From Canna indica (lineage: Eukaryota > Streptophyta > Magnoliopsida > Zingiberales > Cannaceae), in assembly GCA_034359265.1 (NCBI GenBank), contig CP136890.1:71363501-71427500 (forward strand): a stretch of DNA of 64,000 nt, read 5' to 3'. Below the pieces are notes generated by a model. That model ran no database searches, was not told the origin of the DNA, and was given only the letters and a program-made list of their open reading frames with translations. Below, piece by piece: positions 11,570-23,118 of the stretch; the first letter of the stretch is position 1, and every line of letters begins with the position of its first letter. The position numbers and the translations under genes were made by a program.

Positions 11570-14197
11570 AATGGTGTTAAGAGGTCGAGGATGAGGTCGA
11601 GGGCATCCTCCTTTGATTCATTATCCTTATGCGACCTCTACACAATCATCATCATCTGAAATTATAGTTGGAGCCACGATTTCTATGCCTACTCCTATTG
11701 TACCTGTTACTATTCCACTAGAAACACTTTGTACTCCTGTTGTACCTGTTACCATTCCACTGAATCGTCTATAATTGTGCATGTTCCTATTACCGTTCCA
11801 CTAGAAACACCTTCTACTCCTACACCTTCGACGTCGTCAGCACCGATACCCTCACCACCTTCAGTCCATTTGCATTTGATGCCACCAGCTCCTCTTGTGC
11901 CATCTACATCTGCTCCTATACAGAGTGATGATACTTCACGTCGAGGAAGAGGACCAAATCAGTCTTCACAATCGCCAGAGGCACCAGATGATAGACACCT
12001 ATTAATTATTGATAAGAAAAGGTAGATCATTAGATTTTTAACTTCCCTATTTGGATTATGCAATAGATGATAGACACTTATTAATTATTAATTATTGATT
12101 TGCTATTGGCATAGAATAGACAGTGCCTTTCAATTCTCAAAGACACATGTGCATTTTCCAGCTTGTGCTACCTCTAACACTGAGTATCAGCTCCTCTTTT
12201 TAGAGTTTGCTAAACAAGTACATGCTTAGGGCTTCTTCTAAAATGTATATAAACACACCCATAGGTGACTGCTATCTCTTTGTCTTAGGTGGTTATTCTG
12301 TTTATGTATCACTTTTGCTTAGGTGATTGCTATTTCTTTGTCTTATTTATGTTAAATCTCAAAAATCAGTTCATATGCATCTGCATATGCTGTGTACCAT
12401 ATTGCATATGGAGTATGAACTTGAGTTATGAACTTGAGTTATGCACTTGAGCTACTTATGCAGCTTCTCATGTAGTTTTAGACTGTATAAGAACTCACAT
12501 AATGTATGCAGTATGCAATGGCCCAACTGCATACTGTTGGCAGACATTTTTTAAAACTATGTAAACTATTTGTTGCCTTTGTTTAGGTGTCTGCAGAAAA
12601 ACTTCCTCAGTTGGATTATCATTAAAGACCAGCTCCATACTAAAATCTTTCAAGCAAATGATGGGCTTGTCTTGAATGATCAGTGCATTATGTGTGACAG
12701 TAGCCATGAAAGTACTTGAGTCTCATTCGTTACTAATTTTAATAGTGGGTTTCCTCCTCCCTTTTCAGTTACTAATTTTAATAGTAGCCATAAATGTTCA
12801 GTAAGGTAGTTGATGCCTTCACGAATTATCCTCTCACAAGTCACAACCTCAATTTATACTGCCACTTTTCATGTTTAAGGAATTTATAATACTTACTTCT
12901 TGGAACAGTCCTTTCTTCAAATAACTTGTGAATATTTTTTTTTACAGCTTCCCCGAAACAGAAATGGTTCGAGACATTTCATCAATTATTAAGGAAAATT
13001 TCACGGGTGTATGGCCATATTGGTTTGAAGTGCCATTACACCTGAATGAGTTAATTACTATGGGACAAATTTAAGGTATTTTATATTAAATATTTGATTA
13101 TGATAATTATACGTTGCTGATATATAAAGTCCCTAAAATTAAAGTTTTTATCCCCATTATTGTGTATTTGGTTTTTTTAGACAGTTTATCGTTGGGATCC
13201 TTCTCAGCCGATGAAGTTCAAGAAATATGGGACAGAACAGCTTCTCGACGTTTCTCTGATAATATGTGCGATGCTAGAAATTATGCAAAAAGAAAGGCTA
13301 ATACCGATGATATTCGCCGAACTAGCGGTTTTGGCCCTCCATGGATACCTCCAGATATTTGGAATCAACTTATTGTTGAGCATTGGGATACAGATAAGTG
13401 GAGGAGAAAATCAGAAGTCGATCGTCTCAATCGTAAGGAGGTAGATGGTGACATGACACTTCATACAGGTGGATCTATTTCATTTGTTGCCCATCAAAAA
13501 AAATTGGTATGACATTGATAATATTGTTGTCATACAAAATTTATGTTAAGATTATTAAATAAATATTATTTATCTTTTTTGTAAGAAGAAAAGTTGAATC
13601 GACCACCTACAAATCTTGAGTTGTTTAAACACACCCATAAGCGAAATAGTGGCGAGGGTGACTATATTAACGGCAAATCATAAAAAGTTATGGCATGTAC
13701 TTATTTTAACTAATAATTAACTAATTTTGAAATATAATAATCAACTATTTTTTAAATAATTGTACAGGATACCTATGAGGCTTCAATCATAGAGAAGTAT
13801 GGCATAGATGAATCATTACACCCCGAATTTTGATCCTGAAGAATGGATTAATGCCTCTGGACCTCCATCTTATAATCGGGTTTATGGTTTTGGATGTCGA
13901 GAGGGCGTTAAATTTGTTATTGAGAGTTGTAGCTCTGCAGGATCCAGTACATCCTCAAGTTATGGGCATGGTCAGACGCATGATGAGTGGAACACTATGC
14001 AGAGGGAGGTGGCATCCATGCGAGAGTACATTACCCATTTGCAGACATCGATGCAATCACAAGTGGAGGCTCAAGTCCGTTTGTTATTGACACAACTTGG
14101 TATTCCTGTCATTTCGTCGGAATCAACAAATTCTCCTTCGAGTTCCCGTGCACCACCTCTACGACCTCCACCTCCACCTCCATCAGCTGAGTTATGA
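11570..14197 (+). pseudogene. Transposase_24 (Ptta/En/Spm) gene of CACTA B, broken
   Basis: Companion protein of the CACTA transposase. Pieces: a Pro/Ser/Thr-rich N-terminal region at about 11570-12020; an exon at about 12951-13073 (MVRDISSIIKENFTGVWPYW); the core exon at about 13180-13506 with the Transposase_24 signature NMCDARNYAKRKANTDD, GPPWIPPDIWNQLIVEHWDT and the LHTGGSISFVAH block; an exon at about 13589-13681 (ELFKHTHKRNSGEGDYI); and a last exon from about 13769 to 14197 (DPEEWINASG...YGFG, a coiled stretch, a polyproline tail). Frameshifts are visible near 13205 and 13830, and stops interrupt the N-terminal region and the 12951 exon. Confidence 0.82.
12026..12950. other. Long intron of the CACTA B second gene, possibly with an insertion
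   Basis: About 900 bp between the proline-rich exon and the next exon, whose acceptor is at about 12947 (TTTACAG). The equivalent intron in CACTA F is about 75 nt. At 12590-12710 a + strand reading (TKIFQANDG, QCIMCDS) faintly recalls a zinc-finger segment of non-LTR retrotransposons, but it is too short to name. Confidence 0.4.
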
Positions 14198-15780
14198 TTA
14201 CTGATTAGTAATACTAGACGCCCTACTTACTAGTGCACTTAGAAAATAGTTCACTAATACGCCCTTTTGTTTGTTGAATGTTACTTGAGTGGATGGTAAT
14301 GAAACTATTCTTTTCTCTACTTGGAATGTAAAAATGATAAGCAAGGATCACCATTCAGTTCACCAACCTTGCAATAATTCTTCACCCAGTTTGTCCACTT
14401 CATATCTATGATGACAAGCATAGTATACACAGCAGTACCTCCAATATAAGGAAAATTCTCAATCAGCTGAACTGAATTGCATTAGCATTTGGGTTGCAAA
14501 GACAATATTAATCACAACACTTTTAGGTGATTCAATAATTCAAGATAGTACATGATGTTTTGCGATGAAAGATATAGGACTAGCAGAGCAACTTTTTGCA
14601 GACACCAAAGAATAGGGTCAAGGTGTTTGGTACAAGCATGTGGTGTGCCTTGGGAAACTGATGAACCAACTCAGACCCACCCCCACATGCATTATCTTCA
14701 TGGCTGCTTGAGGGGCTGCTCCATGCCTACTTTTGATTCATCAGCATCCAAATGTTTCAACCAAGACCCATATGCAGTAGAAAGAAGACTAAATTTGGAT
14801 ATAAATGTGGGCAAGGTTTGATTGGATTTGCTTCCCAATAAATATCTCATATATAGTTGTTCTGATTTTGCTTTCCAATATGGATCCAATTCCCAATTCT
14901 CTGAACCAGAAAGAGAAGCATTTGGAGTGATAGGGTGGATCATTCACAGTACGTGAGCAAGTAAGCTCATAATAGTATATACAAAAATAATAAAAAGGAC
15001 TAAGAAACCTCTACATAGCAATGCATAAATGTTTTTTCAGCCCCTCAGGCAAAATGAACCCTTTAATGAATGCATTTGAGTTTACACTTTAATGAATTCT
15101 GATGAGGCAAGCCATGTATAGATTTATTAATATAAAGAATGTTTCCAACATCATCGTATGGAACTGGGAAGTTATCAATTAATTAAAGGTTGCTTATTGA
15201 TTTCAACCGACGATCTTTGCTTATTGGTATTGGGAAGAATATTTCCACCTTAAGAAGTAAGGTTGCTTATTGATTTCAACCGACGATCTTTGCTTATTGG
15301 TATTGGGAAGAATATTTTCACCTTAGGAGCTACTTCTGACTTGCACAATTCATTACATATATCTCGATTTTTAAAAAGTTTTATTCATTATTAACAAGTT
15401 TATTCATTAATTTCTTTGCCAAGCTTATAATGCTTACTATTATAATGAAATTTTAGTTTCTAAGTTGTTATCGTACCTAAGATCTTTTATTCACATTTCT
15501 TTTGTTTTTTTACATGCAGGTAAAAAGATGAAGTCCAATGATCCATTTTTTAGAAAAAAACTATCTTATATGTATTTTTGAAACAATCTTAATGCATTGA
15601 AACGATGTATTTGTTTGACTAACACAATGTATTTTGAAATCAATTGTATACAATGATTTTCTTAAGTTTATGTGTAGATTTAGAAATATATATAATGGTT
15701 CATGTGTGGTTTCAAATATTTATTTTATGATTTCGTGTGAATGTGTGGTTTCAGGATAGATTTAGGTACACAATAATGCA
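14198..15780. other. CACTA B 3' region; possible captured, unrecognised sequence
   Basis: Non-coding DNA downstream of the second gene. 14340-14960 is less AT-rich and has modest minus-strand readings (for example SKFSLLSTAYGSWLKHLDA at about 14715-14800) that look gene-like but belong to no family I recognise. 15186-15252 and 15259-15326 are a tandem duplication of about 67 bp. The rest is AT-rich. Confidence 0.4.
15186..15326. repeat. Tandem duplication, about 67 bp, two copies
   Basis: Two nearly identical units beginning AAGGTTGCTTATTGATTTCA at 15186 and 15259, separated by 6 bp and differing at only a few positions, so the duplication is recent relative to element decay. Confidence 0.85.
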
Positions 15781-16295
15781 TTACCAATGGGTAGATTCTG
15801 TTGGTAATACCGACGGACATACCAACAGAGGTGTATCCATTGGTAATACCAACAGAGTTTATCGGTCGGTAATATCAACAGAAGTATATGTTACTAATAT
15901 CAACGAAAATTATTTGTTGGTAATACCAACGATAGTGGAAATTGTTGGTATTACCAACAGAAATATATCCGTCGGTATTACCCACAGAAATATATATGTC
16001 GGTGTTACCGACGGATAAATATATTTGTTGGTAATACCAACAAAAGGCAAAACCCGTCGGTATTACCGACAGATTTATTAAAATCCGTCGGTATTACCAA
16101 GCAGACATTTACTTTACCGACAGACACTCCGTCGGTAACACTATTATCGACGAATTTTCAAGTATTACCGACAGATTTGGTCCGTTGGATTTTCGGTGAT
16201 CACCAATGGATTTTTCGAGTATTAGTGTTACCGTTGAGTGATACTCATTTAGCATGTGGGCCTGTTTTCGAGTATTATCGACGGATTTTCGAGCA
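15780..16295. repeat. CACTA B right subterminal repeats
   Basis: More than a dozen copies of palindromic motifs of the form GTTGGTATTACCAAC / GTCGGTATTACCGACGG, grading rightward into TTTTCGAGTATTA-type motifs. They match the motif cluster at 4152-4197 at the other end of the element. These are expected binding sites for the element's own proteins. Confidence 0.8.
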
Positions 16296-16676
16296 GCCCA
16301 CGTGCTTTCATTTAATTCGACCAATAAATAAAAAATAGCAATTAATTGAATCGGTTGTCATTGACTTAATTTGTTGGACCATGCACGTTCGCATCAGCCT
16401 TTCTTCTTGTTTAGTTCTCCTTCTTAATTGGAAGACGAGGAAAAATGCAGCAAGAGAGAAGTGATACAGTACTCTGTCACTGACAGCAGGTGTAGAAAAC
16501 CTTAACAAGAAGTAGCTAATTAATTAATTAATTATCCAATAATTAAAATGAATTAGGACAGCACCCATCGCGTTCCTTCTGTTTTCTTTAAATTTAGATC
16601 TGCACTAGAGTCAGATTGGGTGAATTTAGAATATAATTAGTTCTCGGTTTCATCGATTCCAGATGTATTTAAATAA
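16296..16676. other. Host-type sequence duplicated 21 kb downstream
   Basis: No gene. 16296-16500 is clearly similar, in the same orientation, to 37297-37440: shared blocks include TGTCATTGACTTAA, CATCAGCC, TTGTTTA, TACTCTGTCA and GACAGCAGGTG. The rest is AT-rich. It probably represents pre-insertion host DNA. Confidence 0.6.
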
Positions 16677-16738
16677 GGAAAAAGATACAAAAATACTCTT
16701 AACATTTTTGATCAAAAATACTTTTTACGTTATCGAAT

Positions 16739-19249
16739 TGTAATATCCTAGATATTTTATTTAATTTCCTCTATTGATTGTTTTTGTCAGCCTAGCGGAC
16801 TATTCGAGGTCGAGCCGACTCGACTCATAGTCTGGTGCGAGCTTGCTAGCTCGGGTGAGTTGAATTATGATTTATAATTATGAAGCAAATTGATTTGATT
16901 ATGTTGCATGTGGATGTGCATGTGTTTGTTGTTTGTATTTTATCATGGGATTAGTTTGGGTTAGCAGATTGCGGATCCGGGTTGTGAAGGGTGCGGGTTA
17001 GCGTGTAGTTAGGTGGAAGTGGGAGGAGATTATAAAAATCCCCCCAGGGCTAACGACTCCCTATTGGAACTGCACCAGCCAAGTGAGAGAGGAGAGCAGC
17101 CGCCCTCCCCATCTCCCTTCTTTGGCGCCACCGAGCCTTCCTTCCCCTTTCCCTTCCCTTTGAAGCTGAGCAGAGAGGAACCGCCTGAGCCGAGTCATTC
17201 CCTCTCTCTCTCCCTTTCCCTCTCTTCGAGCCGCCGGCTTGAAGTGGAGCCGCCGCCCCTTCTTCCCCCATCCTTGAGTCGAGCCCCCATTCAAGATTTT
17301 TCATCAATTTGGATGTTGTAATTATGATGCATGCTTGATATAAATTCTGTGATTTTTTTAAAAATTTATCATGTGTTCAAGATGGGATTTGATCTTGGAG
17401 GCATGGGGGTTCTTGATATAAGTTCTTGATCATAAAGGTTGATTCTTGGTTAAGGATGGATGTGATGCTTGTTATTCTTGCTTAATAAATATGATTTTGT
17501 GAGATTTATTTTAATGATTATGAATCTGATGTGATGGTAGTTTTGGGAGTTATATTCTGTAAATTTTTGGATTTAATTTCCTTATTATGCTCAAACTCAA
17601 TTATGCTGAAAATTTCATGCTGAGTTGATGAACCATGACTGATTTTGAAATCTTGTTTATGATGTGCATAGTTTACTGAATATAATCGTGTAATATATCG
17701 TTTTGACTAGAAAACAAAGTTTGAAAACATATGGCACATCCTGGAGACCAGATTCGGGTTAGACACATCAGTTTCGGCCACAACAGTAAACTAAAATAAA
17801 ATCCTAATCTTGGTGACTATAATTTTAATGGCATAATTAAAATTAAGCAAATGGGCAGCATAATCGGTTATGAACCAACAAGTAAAGTTTATACATGAAA
17901 TAAAATCTCACGGGTTTATGACATTACAGGTCTAAGAGTTAGGATCGGGCATTGGGTGTTATGGAGTTTTCCCAATAGAGACGTCCCTATGACATCGTAG
18001 GAGGCACTTGACTTAGGTCATATTGCGTCATCTCTTAATGAATGACGGAGAGGCTCAGCTAGGAGCCGGATTGCGGGCTAGGCCCAGAAGGTTGGATGGC
18101 TAATTCCCAACATGTGGAATAAGTTAGGATGGGCAAATCCCGATTGTTCATGCGTATCTTGTGGAACAAGTTCGGACGGGCAAATCCCGATTGTTCCCAA
18201 GATTCTATATTTAAAGGAATAAGTTTGGATGGGCGATTCCCGATTATTCCTACGTTATCTTCTTTGGAACATGTTCGGATGCGCAAATCCCGATTGTTCC
18301 GGTATGGCCTCGTGGAATAAGTCTGGACGGGCAAATCCCAATTATTCCCGAGGTGTTTTTAAGGAATAAGTTCGGACGGGCAAATCCCGATTATTCCTGT
18401 GATGTCTGAAAGGGGTAAGTTCGGACAGGCAAATCCCAAATTATCCATGCGATATCTTAAAGGGGCAAGTTCGGATGGGCGAATCTCGATTGTTCCTTCG
18501 CGTCTCGTGGAGCAATTTCGGATGGGCCAATCCTGATTGCTCTTGAGTTTCTTTATATTAGGATAAGTTCAGATGGGTCAATCCTGATTATCCTAGTATG
18601 TTTTGTTGCCTTAGGGCATGGTAGGCTTAGGCCTGTTGATCTTCACTAGTTGGGTGTTGGATGCCTTCGGGCATGTGGTGGCCAGATGACCTATTAGCTA
18701 GTCACTCCCTTGTGACATTTTCTGCTTGAGTCAGGTGTTTGCATTTATGTTATTTATTCTGTGTTTGGTTTCTCGTGGGGGTCGGTAGAACCGCTCACCG
18801 AGTTCTTTTGAACTCACCCGTTGTCGTTGTTTTTGTTTTGCAGAGCCTGACCGGTGAAGTGGGCTGGAGCACTTGGCACGGCTGGAGGTTAGAGGAGCTA
18901 CATTGATCTCATAACAGTCCTAGTTAAGGGTCGTAGTCGAGTCAGTAGTAGTTTGATCATGCACTTGTGAATTGATGTTTTAGAGTTGTAGTCTCGTGGG
19001 GACATTCATGTTTTATTCAAATTTTTATTTGTTAAAAAGAATTGTTGCTCTTTCGTTCATTTATTTTCGCACTTAAGTTGTTTGATAAAAACTTTATTGT
19101 TTAATGAAATCTGTTTTGGTTCTTTTTTATTAATAAAAATTGTTGTTTATTCTGCTATTTTTATGAGTTGGCATGTGCATGAGTTAGGCTACGAGGTATA
19201 TGCACGTATACCCTGGCCGATCACGTGGCCCTGAATTTGGGGCGTGACA
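16739..19249 (+). mobile_element. Solo LTR, 2.5 kb, Gypsy-type (copy 1)
   Basis: Starts TGTAATATCC and ends GGGGCGTGACA, i.e. TG...CA. It is flanked by CGAAT (16734-16738) and GGAAT (19250-19254), a 5-bp duplication with one mismatch, and it splits the arm of the fold-back element at a point where the other arm is continuous. No primer-binding site or internal region follows, so it is a solo LTR. A TATA-like GATTATAAAAAT lies at about 17028, giving a U3 of about 290 bp and a long R/U5. Related copies, in inverse orientation, are at 38370-40800 and 45585-51011. Length and termini recall del/Tekay chromovirus LTRs (inference). Confidence 0.85.
18115..18595 (+). repeat. Tandem hairpin array in the LTR, 10 units of about 50 bp
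   Basis: Ten units, each about 35 bp of conserved sequence plus a spacer. Each unit begins with GGAAYAAGTTCGGA-like sequence, has GGGCAAATCCC at its centre and ends GATTRTTCC, so the two ends pair with each other and GGG pairs with CCC. The end pairs change together among units: GGAACAA with TTGTTCC, GGAATAA with TTATTCC, GAGCAA with TTGCTC, AGGATAA with TTATCCT. It lies downstream of the LTR TATA box, so it would be transcribed. Confidence 0.85.
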
Positions 19250-20430
19250 GGAATTGGGTAAAAAAATGACCTTATAGATAAACAGTATTAATAGAGGGAT
19301 AACGAAGCTGACGTGGCTGATGATTGGAACTAATGACGTTGACACGTAGCGTGCATGCATACCAAGACCTTTTCTCACGGGTACTAAAATGCATCTAACG
19401 TTTTTTCACATGTACTAAAATGCTCCTAACGTTTTCTTACGAGTACTAAAATTTCCTCTAACGTTTGTTTTGGAGCTAAAATACCCTTGAGATTATTGAT
19501 AAATTGTATAAAAATGACACCCATGCAAGCTAATTTCTGCTAAGTGAAACTTAACGCAGATGTCCTGGATGCTGACTAGGATGTTGACTTTACACGTGGT
19601 GCACATACAAAGAGCAACTTGCCATGCAAGTGACACGTAATATACAATATAGGCGTGAGCAAAAAAATTGAAAATTCGGTTAACCAGAAAATCGGTTCGA
19701 AATCAAACCGAATTTTTCGGTTAACCAATATTCCGACAGTTTCAATTTCGGTTTCGGTTTTTATTTTTTAAATTTTTTGGTTTTTGGTTTTCGATTTCGG
19801 TTTCGATTTTAGTTTCGGTCAGCTTCGTTATCCTTCCATTAAAGTCATTATCCCTCCATTTACAAAAACTGAAATCGAAAATAAAAATCGAAAATTTAGA
19901 AAATAAAAACCGAAACTGAAACCGACAGATCAGTTAACCAAAAAATTCGTTTCGATTTCAGAGCAATTTTTCGGTTAATTGAATTTTTGATTTTTTTGCT
20001 TACGCCTACGTTTTATCTTACGTGTCGCTTGCGTGGCAAATTGCTCTTTGTATGTGAGTCACGTGTAAATTAAAGTCAACATCCACAACATCTCTGTTAA
20101 GTCTCACTTAACATAAGTTAGCTTGGGTGTTATTTTTGTATTATTTTCAATAATCTTAGGAGTATTTTAGTACCCGTGAGGAAACATTGGGGGCATTTTA
20201 ATTAGTACCTATGAGAAAACATCTTGGTTTGCATGTGCACCACATGTCCACGTCATCAGCCCAAGTCATAAGCTACGTTGGCTCTGTTATCCCTCCATTA
20301 ACGTTGTTTATCTATAGGGTCATTTTGTATCCAATTTCATAAGGTAAGGGGTATTTTTTATCCAAAAAAAACTTTAGATGTATTTTAGTATCCGTGGAAA
20401 AATATTAGAGATATTTTTGTACATTTTCCC

Positions 20431-21730
20431 TTTAAATAATAAGAATATTATATTTGGACATAATTGAATCTTGAAGTTATACCTTGATCAATGATCGAGT
20501 GGATCTTATTTAATATTCAAAGTAATGAAAGTTGCAAAAATGAAAGTGCTCTGTCATTCATTTGAGCTAGCTTTGTGACCCCATAAACCTTATCTTTGTC
20601 GCCCATCATCAGATCTTTATTTGAGTAGTTAGTACAGATACTATATATTGAACTAGGACACACTAAAACAAGTGAATCAATTAAACATCAGCTGACACAT
20701 CGCCACCATCTCGATCAATTGGACTTTTATAAACCTTTGTATGATCAGCATGGTTGGCCCTTATCATCCTCGCTCACTTTTTCTTCCTTGACGAAGTAAG
20801 TGATGATGCCCAATTGCACTACTGCTTGCATTAGAACGCTATTAACGTTTGTCCGCAATAATTAATTCAATGTACATCATTGTCACTAATTAGTCTCTCT
20901 TTTTCCTTCCTCTACGTACATTACACGTTGAATTGAGGACAAATCAACGCATACTTTTGAACTCGTGTTCATCATATAATTCTACGTATGCATGCACTTG
21001 GAGTAGTCTTGGACATTACTTAATTTCCACACGAAGCCCTTTTAATTCCTAGCTAGGCCTGGAATTTATCTTGACCAATTTAACCATATGTATATAGGGG
21101 TTAAACTGAGAACGATTAATAGAACTCTATAAGGCCACGTCGGCCGATACGTACGTACGTCATGGCTGAGCATGCTGTGGTCGCAATTGGAAATCGATAT
21201 TATCGGATCACAGGAAAACCTCACCTTATAATTAATTAACACAACACGAGGACGTCGATAATGATATTATCTACGTGAAAGAGAGGCTTCTGCTTCTCTC
21301 CACCCTTTGATAATTTACTGGTCTTCGACAACTTTTAAAGCGAAGACAAAACGCATGCTTTTGTCATCTCTCTAGCTACTACGTACAAACATAATATGAG
21401 CCTCAAATTAATTCATACACTTTTAATTACCACAAACACATATATCGTCTCCTGCAACATGTTATTAATTTGCCTCACGGCTGATCGAGCATCGTTTAAT
21501 CGCAACTGATATATCGGATCACGAGATCGGAAAACTTACTTTGATCACCGTTAATGGCGTAACGTATACGGCTTCCAGGAGAAGCGTATAATTAGCTTCA
21601 CCGTAAATATTACTTTTCCAAGGTAATTAAATGTTCTATTGAAATCTATATATTAAACAAATCATGGATTAGAATTTTGCATATATATGTATATAATTTG
21701 GCGGAATGCACAAATACTTTAACAAAAATT
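20431..21730. other. Intergenic DNA, no gene seen
   Basis: About 1.3 kb of mixed-composition DNA, with the TSD of the fold-back element at 20431-20439. A loose repeat of the phrase TATCGGATCAC with TCGCAA occurs near 21180 and 21500. No coding similarity and no transposon ends were recognised apart from the SINE target at its right edge. Confidence 0.5.
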
Positions 21731-21996
21731 AAGGAACCCACTGTGTCTCAAGTAGTAATAGCATCTCATACATATCCAGCAGGTAGGTCTGGGTTCGAAT
21801 GATCTCAGTACCGTAGCTTAATGCGTATTGTCTAGTTTGTGTAAATGTATATTCGTCTTGTGCGTATGTAATGTTGCTACGTTTATCCCTCCATATGTGG
21901 AAGTGATTTTGGATGTTTATCTAGTCTTGTAGTTGTGAGTATTGTAACTCGACTTCATTTTTTGAATGAATTTTCTAACCTTTCGATTAAAAAAAA
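21731..21996 (+). mobile_element. tRNA-derived SINE, complete
   Basis: A 266-bp element with an internal RNA polymerase III-type promoter: an A-box-like CTCAAGTAGTAATAGC at about 21747 and a B-box GGTTCGAAT at about 21792. It has an A-rich tail and is flanked by TACTTTAACAAAAAT (21715-21729) and TACTTAACAAAAAT (21997-22010), the long imperfect TSD of LINE-mobilised elements. A second copy lies at 44217-44273 plus 51191-51388. Confidence 0.75.
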
Positions 21997-22256
21997 TACT
22001 TAACAAAAATGTACAAAATCATAAATAAGATGGGTTGTTGTTTTTTTTAGAAAAATTAAGATAAGATTGTGTTCTTACATGAAGTCGAAAAGATCAAGCC
22101 TCTGCGTCTCTTGGTCCAACACGGCTCCGGTGGTGACTTGCAAATATATACTCCGACACTCAAATTCCAGATGATGGTAGTGTAATCGAAATTGGTCGGA
22201 GTCTAAGAACTTCGTGCCGAGCTTTGATAGTGTGTCGGCTTCTGTTCGTCTACTAA

Positions 22257-22730
22257 CACTACTAGAATATACCACATCAGCCACGGGGATCACCGACGGC
22301 TGCAAGGGCCGTCAAAAAGATTCACTGCTTTGCGTCGGCCGCAAGGGTCGTGGCTGATGTAACCAAATCAGCCGTGGCTCACATACGACCAGACAGAGCC
22401 GTCACTCGTAGTTCATTGCGTGCAGGGCGCAAGAAATAAAATAAGTTATTAGCCACGACTTAGAGGGGGCTCTGAAGCCGTTGGTGATGTGAGTAACAAA
22501 ATCAGCCGCGGCTCGCATACAGCCGTCGCTCATAGTTGATGGTGCGCACGAGGGCGCGAAATAAAATAAGTTAATAGCGACGGGTGGAGGCGGCCGTCGC
22601 TTATTGTTTAATGCCGCGAACACAGCGCGAATATTAAAACACTCTTAATCGACGGCTCGTATAGCCATCGATGATAATAAAATTACAGATCCACGATTTT
22701 CTGACGGCCCTAGAGCCGTCGCTGAAAATC
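22257..22730. repeat. CACTA F left subterminal repeats
   Basis: Dense repeats of GACGGCT / AGCCGTC and GCCGTGGCTGATG-type motifs in both orientations immediately inside the CACTA terminus. The same vocabulary recurs at 29250-29398 and 35496-35700 near the right end. Confidence 0.8.
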
Positions 22731-23025
22731 CTTTTTATTTATGTTCGTGCTCAACCCTTTCTCTTTCTTCCTCTTTCTTCTCTGCTCGCCGCTATCGCCG
22801 CCGTCTGTCGCTACCAAGTTGCCGCGACTCCGCTGCCTATTGCCGCCGCCGTCAATCGCCGTCGTTGAACCTCCCCCTTCCGGTATGCTACCTCTCCTCC
22901 TCCTTTCATTCCCCTGTGCGCCGCCCTCTATCTCCGCCCACGCCGTCGTCGACCTGGCCAGCCCTCTCCACGCCGGCCTCAACCCAGCCGGCAATGCTTC
23001 GATGAGCAGTTGCCGACAGTGATGT

Positions 23026-23118
23026 CGGCTACTGCTTGATTAGGGTTAATTACCCTAATCATTTACTTGATTAGGGTAATTAACCCCCTAATCAAACTGT
23101 GATTAGGGTAATCACAGC
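23026..23118. repeat. Nested palindromes built on TGATTAGGGTAATTA
   Basis: Three successive inverted repeats of GATTAGGGT / ACCCTAATC within 90 bp, so the stretch can fold in alternative ways. It lies in the AT-rich leader of CACTA F, possibly within its first intron. Confidence 0.7.

Larger units (their letters stand above)
4138..16295 (+). mobile_element. CACTA element B (about 12 kb), degenerate, autonomous-type layout
   Basis: Matching subterminal motifs bracket the region: TTGGTATTACCAAT and relatives at 4152-4197, and GTCGGTATTACCGACGG relatives at about 15780-16290. Between them lie a pyrimidine-rich leader, a TNP2 pseudogene (7763-11424) and a Transposase_24 pseudogene (11570-14197), the standard CACTA gene order. 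The outer left end is hidden behind element A. The right end is not sharply resolved: a TAGTG at about 16230 is one candidate, the edge of the motif field near 16295 another. The repeat family differs from elements A, C, D and F. A receptor-kinase exon (6262-6480) sits in the leader on the opposite strand. Confidence 0.7.
16677..20430. mobile_element. Fold-back, MULE-like element with a 9-bp TSD, split by a solo LTR
   Basis: Ends are GGAAAAAGATACAAAAATAC at 16677 and the inverse GTACATTTTCCC at 20430. Both are flanked by TTTAAATAA (16668-16676 and 20431-20439), a perfect 9-bp TSD as expected of Mutator-like elements. Without the nested LTR (16739-19249) the element is about 1.24 kb and almost wholly inverted repeat: 19255-19330 pairs with 20260-20345, and the stem continues inward through a CGGTTTCGGTTT-rich centre near 19700-19950. 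There is no coding capacity. Confidence 0.85.

Noticed and set aside
12590..12710. Zinc-finger-like piece of a LINE reverse-transcriptase gene
   Set aside because: About 35 residues with only a loose C..C resemblance and no adjoining RT; not enough to annotate.
16215..16240. TAGTG as the exact right end of CACTA B
   Set aside because: The same GAGTATTA motif recurs with ATCG or ACCG after it, so this TAGTG may be a chance variant of the repeat; end left open.
17013..17321. Open frame with SLSLSLSL-like tract
   Set aside because: A CT-repeat in the promoter-proximal leader of solo LTR copy 1, not a protein gene.
18115..18595. Regularly spaced repeats resembling a CRISPR array
   Set aside because: Plant nuclear DNA; units are contiguous variants with hairpins inside an LTR, spacers are themselves related, and no cas genes exist.
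21731..21810. tRNA gene
   Set aside because: A- and B-box-like motifs exist, but no cloverleaf or anticodon stem could be built; fits a SINE head.
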